12,286 bases of DNA, from NCBI GenBank assembly GCA_016784195.1, contig JADHVE010000033.1:1-12286 (forward strand), in the 5' to 3' direction. The notes under the pieces are model-generated. The model was given only the letters and a program-made list of their open reading frames with translations, did not search any database and was not told the DNA's origin. This document shows, in pieces, positions 6,195 to 12,286 of this stretch. The stretch comes from Candidatus Woesearchaeota archaeon (GTDB taxonomy: Archaea > Nanobdellota > Nanobdellia > Woesearchaeales > GW2011-AR4). The stretch's first letter is position 1. Each line of letters starts with the position of its first letter. Position numbers and translations under genes: made by a program.

Positions 6195-6209
6195 AAAAGA
6201 TTTAAATAG
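6195..6209 (+). promoter_or_regulatory. TATA box of histone-aIF5A operon
   Basis: AAAAGATTTAAATAG contains a purine-rich BRE-like start and the core TTTAAATA (6201-6208). The predicted transcription start is near 6231. This leaves a leader of about 16 nt carrying the Shine-Dalgarno GGTGG (6237-6241), five bases before the histone ATG. Confidence 0.6.
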
Positions 6210-6246
6210 AAGACATTTATTCATAAAATTATAAAAGGTGGTATTT

Positions 6247-6456
6247 ATGACTAGGTTATTGCCATTGGCTGCAATGGAAAAAATATTAAAGCAATGCGGT
6301 GCTGAAAGAGTTTCTGACAAGGCTAAGGTTGCAATGAAGAATATTATGGAAGAGATTGCTGATGATATTGCTGCTCGTGCCATCCAGTTTGCAAAACATG
6401 CTGGAAGGACAACTGTGAAAGACAGGGATATAAAGCTAGCTACAAAGGAAAATTAA
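6247..6456 (+). CDS. Archaeal histone
   Basis: The 69-residue protein is a minimal histone fold with no tails: alpha1 (LAAMEKILKQCG), the typical AERVSDKAK loop, the long alpha2 (AMKNIMEEIADDIAARAIQFAKHAG), then RTTVKDRDIKLA as loop 2 and alpha3. The RT pair before VKxxDI and the KHAGR segment are strong markers of HMf-type histones, which dimerise and wrap DNA. ATG 6247 was chosen over an in-frame GTG at 6238 because GGTGG lies five bases before it. It forms an operon with aIF5A, whose ATG follows one base after the stop. Cys17 is unusual for the family but does not affect the fold. Confidence 0.95.
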   Translation: MTRLLPLAAMEKILKQCGAERVSDKAKVAMKNIMEEIADDIAARAIQFAKHAGRTTVKDRDIKLATKEN

Positions 6457-6457
6457 A

Positions 6458-6850
6458 ATGACAACCAAGATGTCCAGTATTGGAAGCTTACAAAAAGGAA
6501 ACTATGTTGTTATAGAAGGAGCTGCCTGCAGAGTAGTAGACACTCAGGTTTCAAGGCCAGGAAAACATGGCCATGCTAAAGTAAGAATGACGGCAGTAGG
6601 TTTAGTTGATGATAAAAAAAGAGTTGTTGTAATGCCGGGTCATGACAATATTGAAGTGCCGATAGTGGAGAAAAAAACAGCCCAGGTCCTTTCTATTCAA
6701 GGCACCATAGCTAATGTAATGGAATCTGAGACTTATGAAACCTTTGACTTAAAAATACCTGGAGAATTAAAAGACTCTGTTGTCGAAGGCTGCAATGTTC
6801 TTTATTGGGTCATCCTAAAAGACAAAATAATGAAGCAGGTTAAGAGTTAA
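6458..6850 (+). CDS. eif5a: Translation initiation factor aIF5A
   Basis: The 130-residue protein is the archaeal eIF5A/EF-P homologue, which binds at the ribosomal E site and helps translation of stalling sequences. Its N-terminal SH3-like domain carries the modification loop SRPGKHGHAK, with Lys36 as the residue converted to hypusine or deoxyhypusine by deoxyhypusine synthase. The C-terminal OB fold runs from about residue 72. Start and length are typical. A second in-frame ATG (Met5) is a possible start. It follows the histone gene by one base and has no strong Shine-Dalgarno of its own, so it probably depends on translation from the histone. A cluster of inverted repeats follows the stop. 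Confidence 0.95.
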   Translation: MTTKMSSIGSLQKGNYVVIEGAACRVVDTQVSRPGKHGHAKVRMTAVGLVDDKKRVVVMPGHDNIEVPIVEKKTAQVLSIQGTIANVMESETYETFDLKIPGELKDSVVEGCNVLYWVILKDKIMKQVKS

Positions 6851-7205
6851 AATTAAATTGCATTATTCAAAAAAAGTTTAAAAATTCTAAATAAAAATTG
6901 AATAATAGAGTCAATTAGGTTTTTGATTGAACAGTTTTTCTTATCAATCTTCAAATAAAACATCATAACCCTACATTTATTTCCATATAGAAAAAAATTA
7001 TCCTACCAAATACCTCTTTTCTCTTAACAATAAGCCCTTTTATTATCCCTTATCTTTAAAAAAGAATTATTTAAACGTAATTTTCAATAATAAACCTTAT
7101 TTTCTATTCTTTATCAATAAAACCCCCTTTTTACTGCCTTTTACCTATCTAAAACTTACAAAAAATATATATAGTATCACGTTCTCTTAAGGAATGGGAG
7201 TGGTT
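6851..7205. other. Intergenic region without a gene; inverted repeats and T/C-rich tract
   Basis: No coding region is convincing in these 355 bases. Just after aIF5A, ATTATTCAA (6862-6870) and TTGAATAAT (6898-6906) form a 9-bp inverted repeat, and TCAAT/ATTGA (about 6913-6929) a smaller one before a T-rich stretch; these may terminate the histone-aIF5A transcript. From about 6960 to 7150 the plus strand is T/C-rich, with runs such as CCCTTTT and CCCCCTTTTT. A TATA box for the TrpE-like gene is at 7166-7173. Confidence 0.5.
7161..7174 (+). promoter_or_regulatory. TATA box of the TrpE-like/TrpG-like operon
   Basis: AAAAATATATATAG contains the core TATATATA (7166-7173). The predicted start site is near 7194-7198, immediately before or at the first possible ATG. 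The leader would be very short and leaves no room for an attenuator between start site and gene. Confidence 0.6.
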
Positions 7206-8756
7206 ATGTTACAATCAATAGAACAAGCTAAGATAGGAGAAGTTGTGCCTGTCTATAAGGTAACAGAAGGCACAGATGCATTAGATTATTTTGCTAAACT
7301 TTCTAATCATGGTAGAATTAAAAATACAATATTGTTTGAGTTTAAAGATAAAATTATTGGCAGCGCAGCTCCCTGTTTGAAATTAACCGGAAATAAAGAG
7401 AATTTTGAAATAACTGCTTTAAACAACCTGGGAAAAAAATTCCTGGATTTCTTAAAGGGAGATTTCAAATTTTGCAGTAAAGCTCAGTACAGTCAGAATA
7501 AGATCACCGGAACCTTGCAGCAGGCAAAAAAAGCAGTAAGTGAAGATCAAAGATTAAAGCTGAAAAGCCACATGGACATCATAAGGCAGGTAGCTTTTAA
7601 ATTTAAGCCAACCTTAAAGCCATTTATGCCTTACTGTGGCTTATTTGGAATCTTTTCCTATGACTTTATTGAGCATTTTGAAGAGATGCCTGAAAAAGAA
7701 GACATTTTAAACGAGCCCTATTATGAATTTTATTTTTTAGATAATCTTTTTGTAATGGACAAAAAAGAAGATAAGATGCATCTTATAGCAAATGCCTTAA
7801 TCATGGGTGATAAAAGGGAAAAAACATACAATGAATGCTTAAAAACAATAGAGTGTTATGAGAATAATTTAAAGAAAAAACCGTCAAAAATAAAGAAATA
7901 CAAGCTCAAAGAACATGTTATAACTACAGATACAGAAAAAGAAGAATTCGAAGCTATCATCCAAAAAATCAAAAAAAACATTTTAGAAGGAAACATCTAT
8001 AGTGCATTGCCTTCACGAACAATAATTTCAAATTATAATTCTGAGCCTTTTGACATCTACAGGCGTTTAAGGAATAAAAGCCCTTATGCATTTTATTTTA
8101 ATAGCGATAAAGGAACACTATTAGGGACAAGCCATGAAATGTGCTTGAAATTAGAGGGAAAAGAAGAAAAAACCATAGAAATTAAGCCAATAGGAAACAT
8201 AAAATCTTTTGGTTTCAAAGATAAGGATAATATTGATACAGAAAACAAGTATGAGGCTGAATTAAAGATTGATTTTAAGGAAATTGCAAAGCACATAATG
8301 GCAATAGACGCAGCAAGAAGCGACATAAGCAGAGTATCAAAATTAGGGACAAGGCATTTAGACAATATTTTTGTAGTTGAGAAATATTTTGATAAGCAGC
8401 ACTTAACTTCCAGCATTAAAGGAATTTTAAAAGAAGATTTAGATGCATTGCATGCTTATATTTCCTGCATGAACAGGTTAAGTGGATACCCTAAAATATC
8501 AGCTATGAGATTATTAAGGCAGCTTGAGGAAAATAAGAAAGGATATTTTCACGGAACTGCTTGCTATATAAACCCTGATAAGGATTTTTATGGCTCCATA
8601 ATAAAAAATACAATAAGGCTTAAGAATAAAAAAGCCCATATCCCCTTGAACGCAGATATTGTTTATGATAGCATTGCAGAAAAAGAATTCAAGGATACAG
8701 AAAAAAAGGCAAAAACATGCCTAGAAGCAATAAAATCAGCCGGTGGTTTAAAATGA
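7206..8756 (+). CDS. Anthranilate synthase component I (TrpE)-like protein with degenerate active site
   Basis: The 516-residue protein aligns over its full length with TrpE, close to the 520 residues of E. coli. Shared landmarks are GLFGIFSYDFIEHFEE (145-160), EGNIYSALPSR (261-271), SPYAFYFNS (292-300), LLGTSHE (305-311), IEIKPIG (324-330), DLDALHAYISCMN (411-423) and SGYPKISAMRLL (426-437). Expected active-site residues are largely replaced: PIAGT is PIGNI (328-332), the Mg-ligand Glu of xEHLM is Lys362, the Arg of IVIR is Asn468, the AGAG loop is LNAD (481-484) and the Glu of ExTxNKA is Asp497. His399 and Tyr454 remain. Normal TrpE makes anthranilate from chorismate; this one may not. ATG 7206 follows GGAGTGG; ATG 7194 is the alternative. 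The stop overlaps the TrpG-like start. Confidence 0.85.
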   Translation: MLQSIEQAKIGEVVPVYKVTEGTDALDYFAKLSNHGRIKNTILFEFKDKIIGSAAPCLKLTGNKENFEITALNNLGKKFLDFLKGDFKFCSKAQYSQNKITGTLQQAKKAVSEDQRLKLKSHMDIIRQVAFKFKPTLKPFMPYCGLFGIFSYDFIEHFEEMPEKEDILNEPYYEFYFLDNLFVMDKKEDKMHLIANALIMGDKREKTYNECLKTIECYENNLKKKPSKIKKYKLKEHVITTDTEKEEFEAIIQKIKKNILEGNIYSALPSRTIISNYNSEPFDIYRRLRNKSPYAFYFNSDKGTLLGTSHEMCLKLEGKEEKTIEIKPIGNIKSFGFKDKDNIDTENKYEAELKIDFKEIAKHIMAIDAARSDISRVSKLGTRHLDNIFVVEKYFDKQHLTSSIKGILKEDLDALHAYISCMNRLSGYPKISAMRLLRQLEENKKGYFHGTACYINPDKDFYGSIIKNTIRLKNKKAHIPLNADIVYDSIAEKEFKDTEKKAKTCLEAIKSAGGLK

Positions 8757-9331
8757 AAGTTTTTTTTATTGACAATCTCAGCTCATTTACTTATAACTTA
8801 GTTGAGGAATTTGAGAAAAAAGATTGTCAGGTTTTGGTTTTCAGAAGCGATGTAGATGAAAGAGTAATTGATAATGAGATTAAAAATTTCAAACCAAACC
8901 TGATTGTCATTGGCCCTGGAGCATCTTTAAACCACTCTGGAATTTCAATACATGTAATAGAAAATTATTACAAAAAAACTCCAATCTTGGGGGTGGGCCT
9001 GGGCAATGAATGCATCATAGAAGCTTTTGGTGGCAAAGTAGGCAAGGCTCCTGAAGTCTTTTTTGGAAGGCAGTCTAAGATACTCCATGACGGAAAAACA
9101 ATCTATAAAAAATTCAGCAAAGAGTTTAACGCTGCCAGATACCACCCTTCATCCGGCATAGATATACCTTACTGCCTTGAAGTGTCTTCCAGAACCGATG
9201 AAGGCATAGTTATGGGTGTCAGGCACAAAGAGCATCTTGTTGAAGGCATCCAGTTTAATCCTGAAAGCATCTTGACTCCAATGGGAAGCTTGATAATTGA
9301 GAATTTACTTGACGAAATCAAAAAAAAATAA
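8753..9331 (+). CDS. TrpG-like class I glutamine amidotransferase homologue without catalytic Cys and His
   Basis: The 192-residue protein aligns with TrpG throughout: DNLSSFTYNL (7-16), the nucleophile region GVGLGNE (80-86), EAFGGKVGKA (90-99), RYH (129-131), MGVRH (154-158) and GIQFNPESIL (165-174). In active enzymes the elbow is GxCLGHQ and the His motif GxQFHPES. Here the Cys is Gly82, the following His and Gln are Asn85 and Glu86, and the catalytic His is Asn169; only Glu171 of the triad remains. The PGPG oxyanion loop is also altered to GPGAS (54-58). It therefore should not hydrolyse glutamine. The ATG overlaps the partner's TGA as ATGA, with GGTGG (8741-8745) ahead, so the two proteins are made together. 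A partner or regulator role is inferred. Confidence 0.88.
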   Translation: MKVFFIDNLSSFTYNLVEEFEKKDCQVLVFRSDVDERVIDNEIKNFKPNLIVIGPGASLNHSGISIHVIENYYKKTPILGVGLGNECIIEAFGGKVGKAPEVFFGRQSKILHDGKTIYKKFSKEFNAARYHPSSGIDIPYCLEVSSRTDEGIVMGVRHKEHLVEGIQFNPESILTPMGSLIIENLLDEIKKK

Positions 9332-9365
9332 ATCATTAGTTGAAAAGGACAATAAAAAGAACCAA

Positions 9366-9413
9366 ATAGTCCACAAACAGGAGCACATTCATTTGTGAAC
9401 CTGGTTGTACTAT
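9366..9413 (+). terminator. Long imperfect hairpin followed by T-rich tract
   Basis: The stem consists of ATAGT/ACTAT (9366-9370 with 9409-9413), a CC bulge, ACAAACAGG/CCTGGTTGT with one mismatch (9373-9381 with 9400-9408), an AG/AA internal loop and CACA/TGTG closed by TTCATT. GTTTTATTTTTATTT follows. It lies 34 nt after the TrpG-like stop and probably ends that transcript; a structured RNA is the alternative. Confidence 0.55.
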
Positions 9414-9514
9414 GTTTTATTTTTATTTAAAAAGTTTTATAATTTAAAAAATAAATAAAAGATAAAACAAAACAAAAACACAAATAATTGTGCAAGTGTA
9501 ATATAACTCAATGG

Positions 9515-9526
9515 TTAAAAATTTAA
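9515..9526 (+). promoter_or_regulatory. Possible TATA box for rpe
   Basis: TTAAAAATTTAA is centred about 33 nt before the rpe ATG. No Shine-Dalgarno is present near the ATG. The surroundings are so AT-rich that other TATA-like sites (such as TAATATAA near 9499) are possible. Confidence 0.3.
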
Positions 9527-9552
9527 GGATAAAAAACTAAATTAATATTAAA

Positions 9553-10194
9553 ATGAAAATCAAAATTGCACCTTCTATCTTGTCAGCTGATAAAAATAAC
9601 CTAAACAAAGAAATTAAAGAAATAGAGGATTACGCAGATTTAATACACGTAGACATAATGGACGGCAGGTTTGTCCCTCCAATAACTTTCAAGGCAGATG
9701 AAATAAAAAAAATAAAAACAAAGCTGCCTTTAGACGTCCATCTGATGGTTGAAAACCCATTAAAAGATGGTTTTATAGACGATTATTCAGGTGCAGGAGC
9801 TTCAATAATAACAATACATTCTGAATGCAATGAGGATATAAATTTATTAATAAAAGAAATAAAAAGCAGAAACATAAAAACAGGAATCTCCATAAACCCT
9901 AATACTCCCCTTGATGAGATAAAACCCTATCTTGACAAGATTGATATGGTTCTGATCATGTCTGTTAATCCTGGTTACGCAGGCCAGAAATTTATTGAAG
10001 ATGTTTTACCAAAAATTAGAGAATTAAAAAAATTAAAGCCTGAACTGGATATTGAGATTGACGGAGGCATTAGCAAAGGCACAATAAAAAAAGCATTTGA
10101 TGCAGGAGCTGATATCTTTGTAGCGGGCTCTTCAATTTTCGGAAAAGAAAACAGAAAAGAAGCCATAGCAGAATTAAGAAATGCTGTAAAATAA
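9553..10194 (+). CDS. rpe: Ribulose-phosphate 3-epimerase
   Basis: The 213-residue TIM-barrel enzyme interconverts ribulose-5-phosphate and xylulose-5-phosphate. It has the start motif IAPSILSAD (5-13, Ser8), HVDIMDGRFVPPITF (32-46, metal ligands His32 and Asp34), DVHLM (61-65, His63), MSVNPGYAGQKF (136-147, phosphate/lid loop) and EIDGGIS (168-174, Asp170). All four metal ligands are present, so it should be active. Many archaea lack the non-oxidative pentose phosphate branch, so its presence is notable. Placed next to aroB, it may help supply erythrose-4-phosphate for the shikimate pathway; that link is inferred. It has no Shine-Dalgarno and is separated from the TrpG-like gene by 221 nt and from aroB by 81 nt, so it may be transcribed on its own. 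Confidence 0.95.
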   Translation: MKIKIAPSILSADKNNLNKEIKEIEDYADLIHVDIMDGRFVPPITFKADEIKKIKTKLPLDVHLMVENPLKDGFIDDYSGAGASIITIHSECNEDINLLIKEIKSRNIKTGISINPNTPLDEIKPYLDKIDMVLIMSVNPGYAGQKFIEDVLPKIRELKKLKPELDIEIDGGISKGTIKKAFDAGADIFVAGSSIFGKENRKEAIAELRNAVK

Positions 10195-10245
10195 AGCTCT
10201 AAGTTTTAAACATCTTCTCTAGACATGTTTTGATACATCTTAATG

Positions 10246-10256
10246 GAGATATAACA
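10246..10256 (+). promoter_or_regulatory. TATA box for aroB-aroDE
   Basis: GATATAAC (10248-10255) is centred about 25 nt before the aroB ATG. No Shine-Dalgarno lies in between, which fits a leaderless mRNA carrying aroB and the aroD-aroE fusion gene. Confidence 0.4.
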
Positions 10257-10275
10257 AAATTAAAATTATTAAATT

Positions 10276-11364
10276 ATGAAAATCCATATAGATTTAAAAA
10301 AAACAGAAGACAATTCTTATGATATCATAATAGGCAGCAGAATCTTAAATAGAATTCCTGAAATATTAAAAAAAGAAAATCCTGCTGATAATTACATCAT
10401 AATCACTGATTCTAACATAAAAGAAATCTACGGAAAGGACCTATTAAATAACATTAAAAATAATAACCTCCAAACTACTCTAATTTCTTTTGAAGCAGGA
10501 GAGCAAAGCAAAAACATCAATACGGTAAAAGAAATTCTAAGTGAGATGCTAAAAAACAACTTCGACAGAGACTCATTAATACTGGCTCTTGGCGGAGGTG
10601 TTGTAGGGGACATTGCAGGTTTCGTAGCTTCTGTATATAAAAGAGGCATCAGATACATACAAATTCCAACAAGTTTAATTGCGCAAGTAGACAGCAGCAT
10701 CGGAGGTAAAACCGGCATCAACACAAGATATGGGAAAAACTTATTAGGCACATTCTACCAGCCAGAAAAAGTTATAATCGACACAAGCACATTAAAAACA
10801 CTGCCTAAACAGGAATTTATTAACGGATTATCAGAAGTTATAAAGCACGCTTTAATAAAAGATAAGGATTTTTTTAATTTTTTAGAAAAAAATATCAATA
10901 CAATCTTAAGTTTAAACAATGGCGCATTAGAACACATCATAAAGCGAAGCTGTGAAATAAAAAAAGAAATAATAGAAAAGGACGAAAAAGAAAAACACTG
11001 CAGGAAAATGCTTAATTTGGGTCATACAATAGGCCATTCTCTGGAATCAGCAAGCAGCTATAAACTTCCTCATGGCAGTGCTGTTTCAATTGGCTTGTTG
11101 GCAGAAGCTAAAATCTCGGGGGAATTAGGATTATTAAAACAAGCAGAAATTAAACAAATAAAAAGCTTATTGGAAACCTGCAGATTACCCACAACCATAC
11201 CAGAATTCATAAATCTTAAATTAATAATTAAAAACACATCTTATGACAAAAAAGCAGTAAAAGGAGAACCATATTATGTTTTACTGGAAAAGATTGGAAA
11301 AGCCAAAATTGGTGTAAAAGTACCAGACAAAATTATTTCTAAGGTTATGGAAGAATTAAAATGA
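10276..11364 (+). CDS. aroB: 3-Dehydroquinate synthase (class I, NAD-dependent)
   Basis: The 362-residue protein catalyses the second shikimate step, turning DAHP into 3-dehydroquinate. It has the NAD-binding GGGVVGDIAGFVAS (106-119), the active-site RGIRYIQIPTSLIAQVDSS (123-141), GGKTGIN (143-149) and the metal ligands Glu187 (GLSEVIKH), His250 (NLGHTIGH) and His266 (LPHGSAV). The common HGEAV reads HGSAV here. This is the bacterial-type enzyme rather than the AroB' route used by methanogens, so it needs DAHP from erythrose-4-phosphate and PEP. The TGA stop overlaps the next ATG as ATGA, coupling it to the aroD-aroE gene. No residue loss argues against activity. Confidence 0.96.
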   Translation: MKIHIDLKKTEDNSYDIIIGSRILNRIPEILKKENPADNYIIITDSNIKEIYGKDLLNNIKNNNLQTTLISFEAGEQSKNINTVKEILSEMLKNNFDRDSLILALGGGVVGDIAGFVASVYKRGIRYIQIPTSLIAQVDSSIGGKTGINTRYGKNLLGTFYQPEKVIIDTSTLKTLPKQEFINGLSEVIKHALIKDKDFFNFLEKNINTILSLNNGALEHIIKRSCEIKKEIIEKDEKEKHCRKMLNLGHTIGHSLESASSYKLPHGSAVSIGLLAEAKISGELGLLKQAEIKQIKSLLETCRLPTTIPEFINLKLIIKNTSYDKKAVKGEPYYVLLEKIGKAKIGVKVPDKIISKVMEELK

Positions 11365-12286
11365 TCTGCACAACCATTGTAGCTGAAAACACAGAAGATG
11401 CAGTAAAAGCTATGAAAAAAGCCTCAAAATTAACAGACTTAATAGAGCTGAGAATAGACTACATCCAGGATATCAATAAAAAAAATCTTAAAAGGCTGCT
11501 AAATAAAAAAAATAAGCCCATTATTGTCACAAACAGAAAAAAATATGAAATGGAAAAATTCAAAGGCAGTGAAAAAAAAAGAATAGGCTTATTGGAAGAA
11601 TCTATTAAATTAAAGGCAGATTATATCGATATTGAATATTCTGCAAATAAACAGCTATTAAAGAAAATAATAAAAAATAAAGGAAAAACAAAGATTATTG
11701 TTTCATATCACAATTTTAAAAACACCCCTAATAATCTGCACGATATTTTCAACAAAATAAAAAAATTAAATCCAGACATAATAAAAATTGTTGCTTTTGC
11801 AAACTCTATCAATGACAATTTCAAAATCTTTGAATTATTAAAAAAAACAAAAAACAAAAAAATAATTGCATTCTGCATGGGTTCTTATGGAAAAATAAGT
11901 AGAATTCTTTGTTTAAAATACAACTCATTTTTAACATACTCCTCCTATGAACAACAAAAAAAAGCAGAATCCTGTCAATTAACTCTTAATGAATTATTAA
12001 ACGATTATAATACTAAAAAAATAAATAAAAACACCCAAGTTTATGGATTAATAGGAAACCCCTTGGAGCATTCTCCAAGCCATCTGATTCATAATGCTGG
12101 TTTCAAAAAATTAAAGCTGAACAATATCTATGTAAAATTTAAAGTAGACAATCTAAATGAATTCATAAAAAATTTCAGGAAATTTAAAATCAAGGGAGCA
12201 AGCATAACTATCCCCCATAAATTAGCTGTAATGAAACATCTCGATTCTATTGACAATACAGCTAAAAAAATAGGCGCAGTTAACAC
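11361..12286 (+). CDS. aroDE: Bifunctional type I 3-dehydroquinate dehydratase / shikimate dehydrogenase (AroD-AroE), 3' truncated
   Basis: The frame starts at the ATG overlapping the aroB stop and is open through the right edge, giving 308 visible residues. Residues 1 to about 220 are type I dehydroquinate dehydratase: ELRIDY (29-34), the catalytic pair His117 (SYHNF) and Lys142 (IIKIVAFANS), and MGSYGKISR. From Tyr228 the shikimate dehydrogenase catalytic domain begins (YGLIGNPLEHSPSHLIHN), with the catalytic Lys287 in SITIPHK and GAVN at the edge. The serine pair of the usual HSxSP motif is kept, as HSPSH. The NADP-binding half lies beyond the window. The fusion catalyses consecutive steps three and four. 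Such AroD-AroE fusions are known from plants and some bacteria. Confidence 0.92.
   Translation, partial: MICTTIVAENTEDAVKAMKKASKLTDLIELRIDYIQDINKKNLKRLLNKKNKPIIVTNRKKYEMEKFKGSEKKRIGLLEESIKLKADYIDIEYSANKQLLKKIIKNKGKTKIIVSYHNFKNTPNNLHDIFNKIKKLNPDIIKIVAFANSINDNFKIFELLKKTKNKKIIAFCMGSYGKISRILCLKYNSFLTYSSYEQQKKAESCQLTLNELLNDYNTKKINKNTQVYGLIGNPLEHSPSHLIHNAGFKKLKLNNIYVKFKVDNLNEFIKNFRKFKIKGASITIPHKLAVMKHLDSIDNTAKKIGAVN

Noticed and set aside
6853..6966. Minus-strand ORF of 37 codons after aIF5A
   Set aside because: Low-complexity, Ile/Phe/Asn-rich translation, no Shine-Dalgarno or family resemblance; it overlaps the inverted repeats that fit a transcript end better.
10206..10217. TTAAACATCTTC shared with 6121-6132 as a common regulatory motif
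   Set aside because: A 12-base AT-rich match is likely by chance in a window of this size, and the two sites have no shared position relative to promoters.

Overview
The window is AT-rich and clearly archaeal. It carries an archaeal histone, translation factors aRF1 and aIF5A, ribosomal proteins eL43 (L37Ae) and eL40, RNA polymerase subunit P, prefoldin beta, an UPF0147 protein and a tRNA with a short intron. Genes are small and tightly packed. Several start codons have no Shine-Dalgarno and a TATA box about 25-28 nt upstream, which points to leaderless mRNAs. The gene mix and size suggest a DPANN lineage (Woesearchaeota/Pacearchaeota-like); that placement is an inference. No mobile element or CRISPR array is visible.

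Layout. Positions 1-1223 hold the tail of an unrecognised plus-strand gene, a small Gly-rich membrane protein and a TrmJ-like tRNA 2'-O-methyltransferase. Positions 1351-3778 are a minus-strand information-processing cluster in the order eL43, RpoP, prefoldin beta, UPF0147, eL40, site-2 protease. Two of these, the zinc ribbons RpoP (45 aa) and eL40 (53 aa), are very short. tRNA-Pro(TGG) follows at 3873-3961 on the minus strand, with a 14-nt intron. On the plus strand come aRF1 (preceded by a 12-codon upstream ORF ending in UAG, in frame with aRF1), a SprT-like zincin, then histone and aIF5A as one operon.

From 7206 to the end the window holds a chorismate-related group: a TrpE-like protein, a TrpG-like protein, ribulose-phosphate 3-epimerase, class I 3-dehydroquinate synthase (AroB), and the start of a fused AroD-AroE protein that runs off the window. 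Rpe can help make erythrose-4-phosphate, and AroB and AroDE carry out steps 2-4 of the shikimate pathway leading to chorismate.

The most striking observation is the TrpE/TrpG-like pair. Both reading frames are intact, overlap by ATGA and have their own promoter. The TrpG-like subunit has lost its catalytic Cys and His. The TrpE-like subunit keeps the fold signature but has replaced most residues expected to bind Mg2+ and chorismate. This looks like a retained pseudoenzyme pair, or one with a new function, placed beside shikimate genes.
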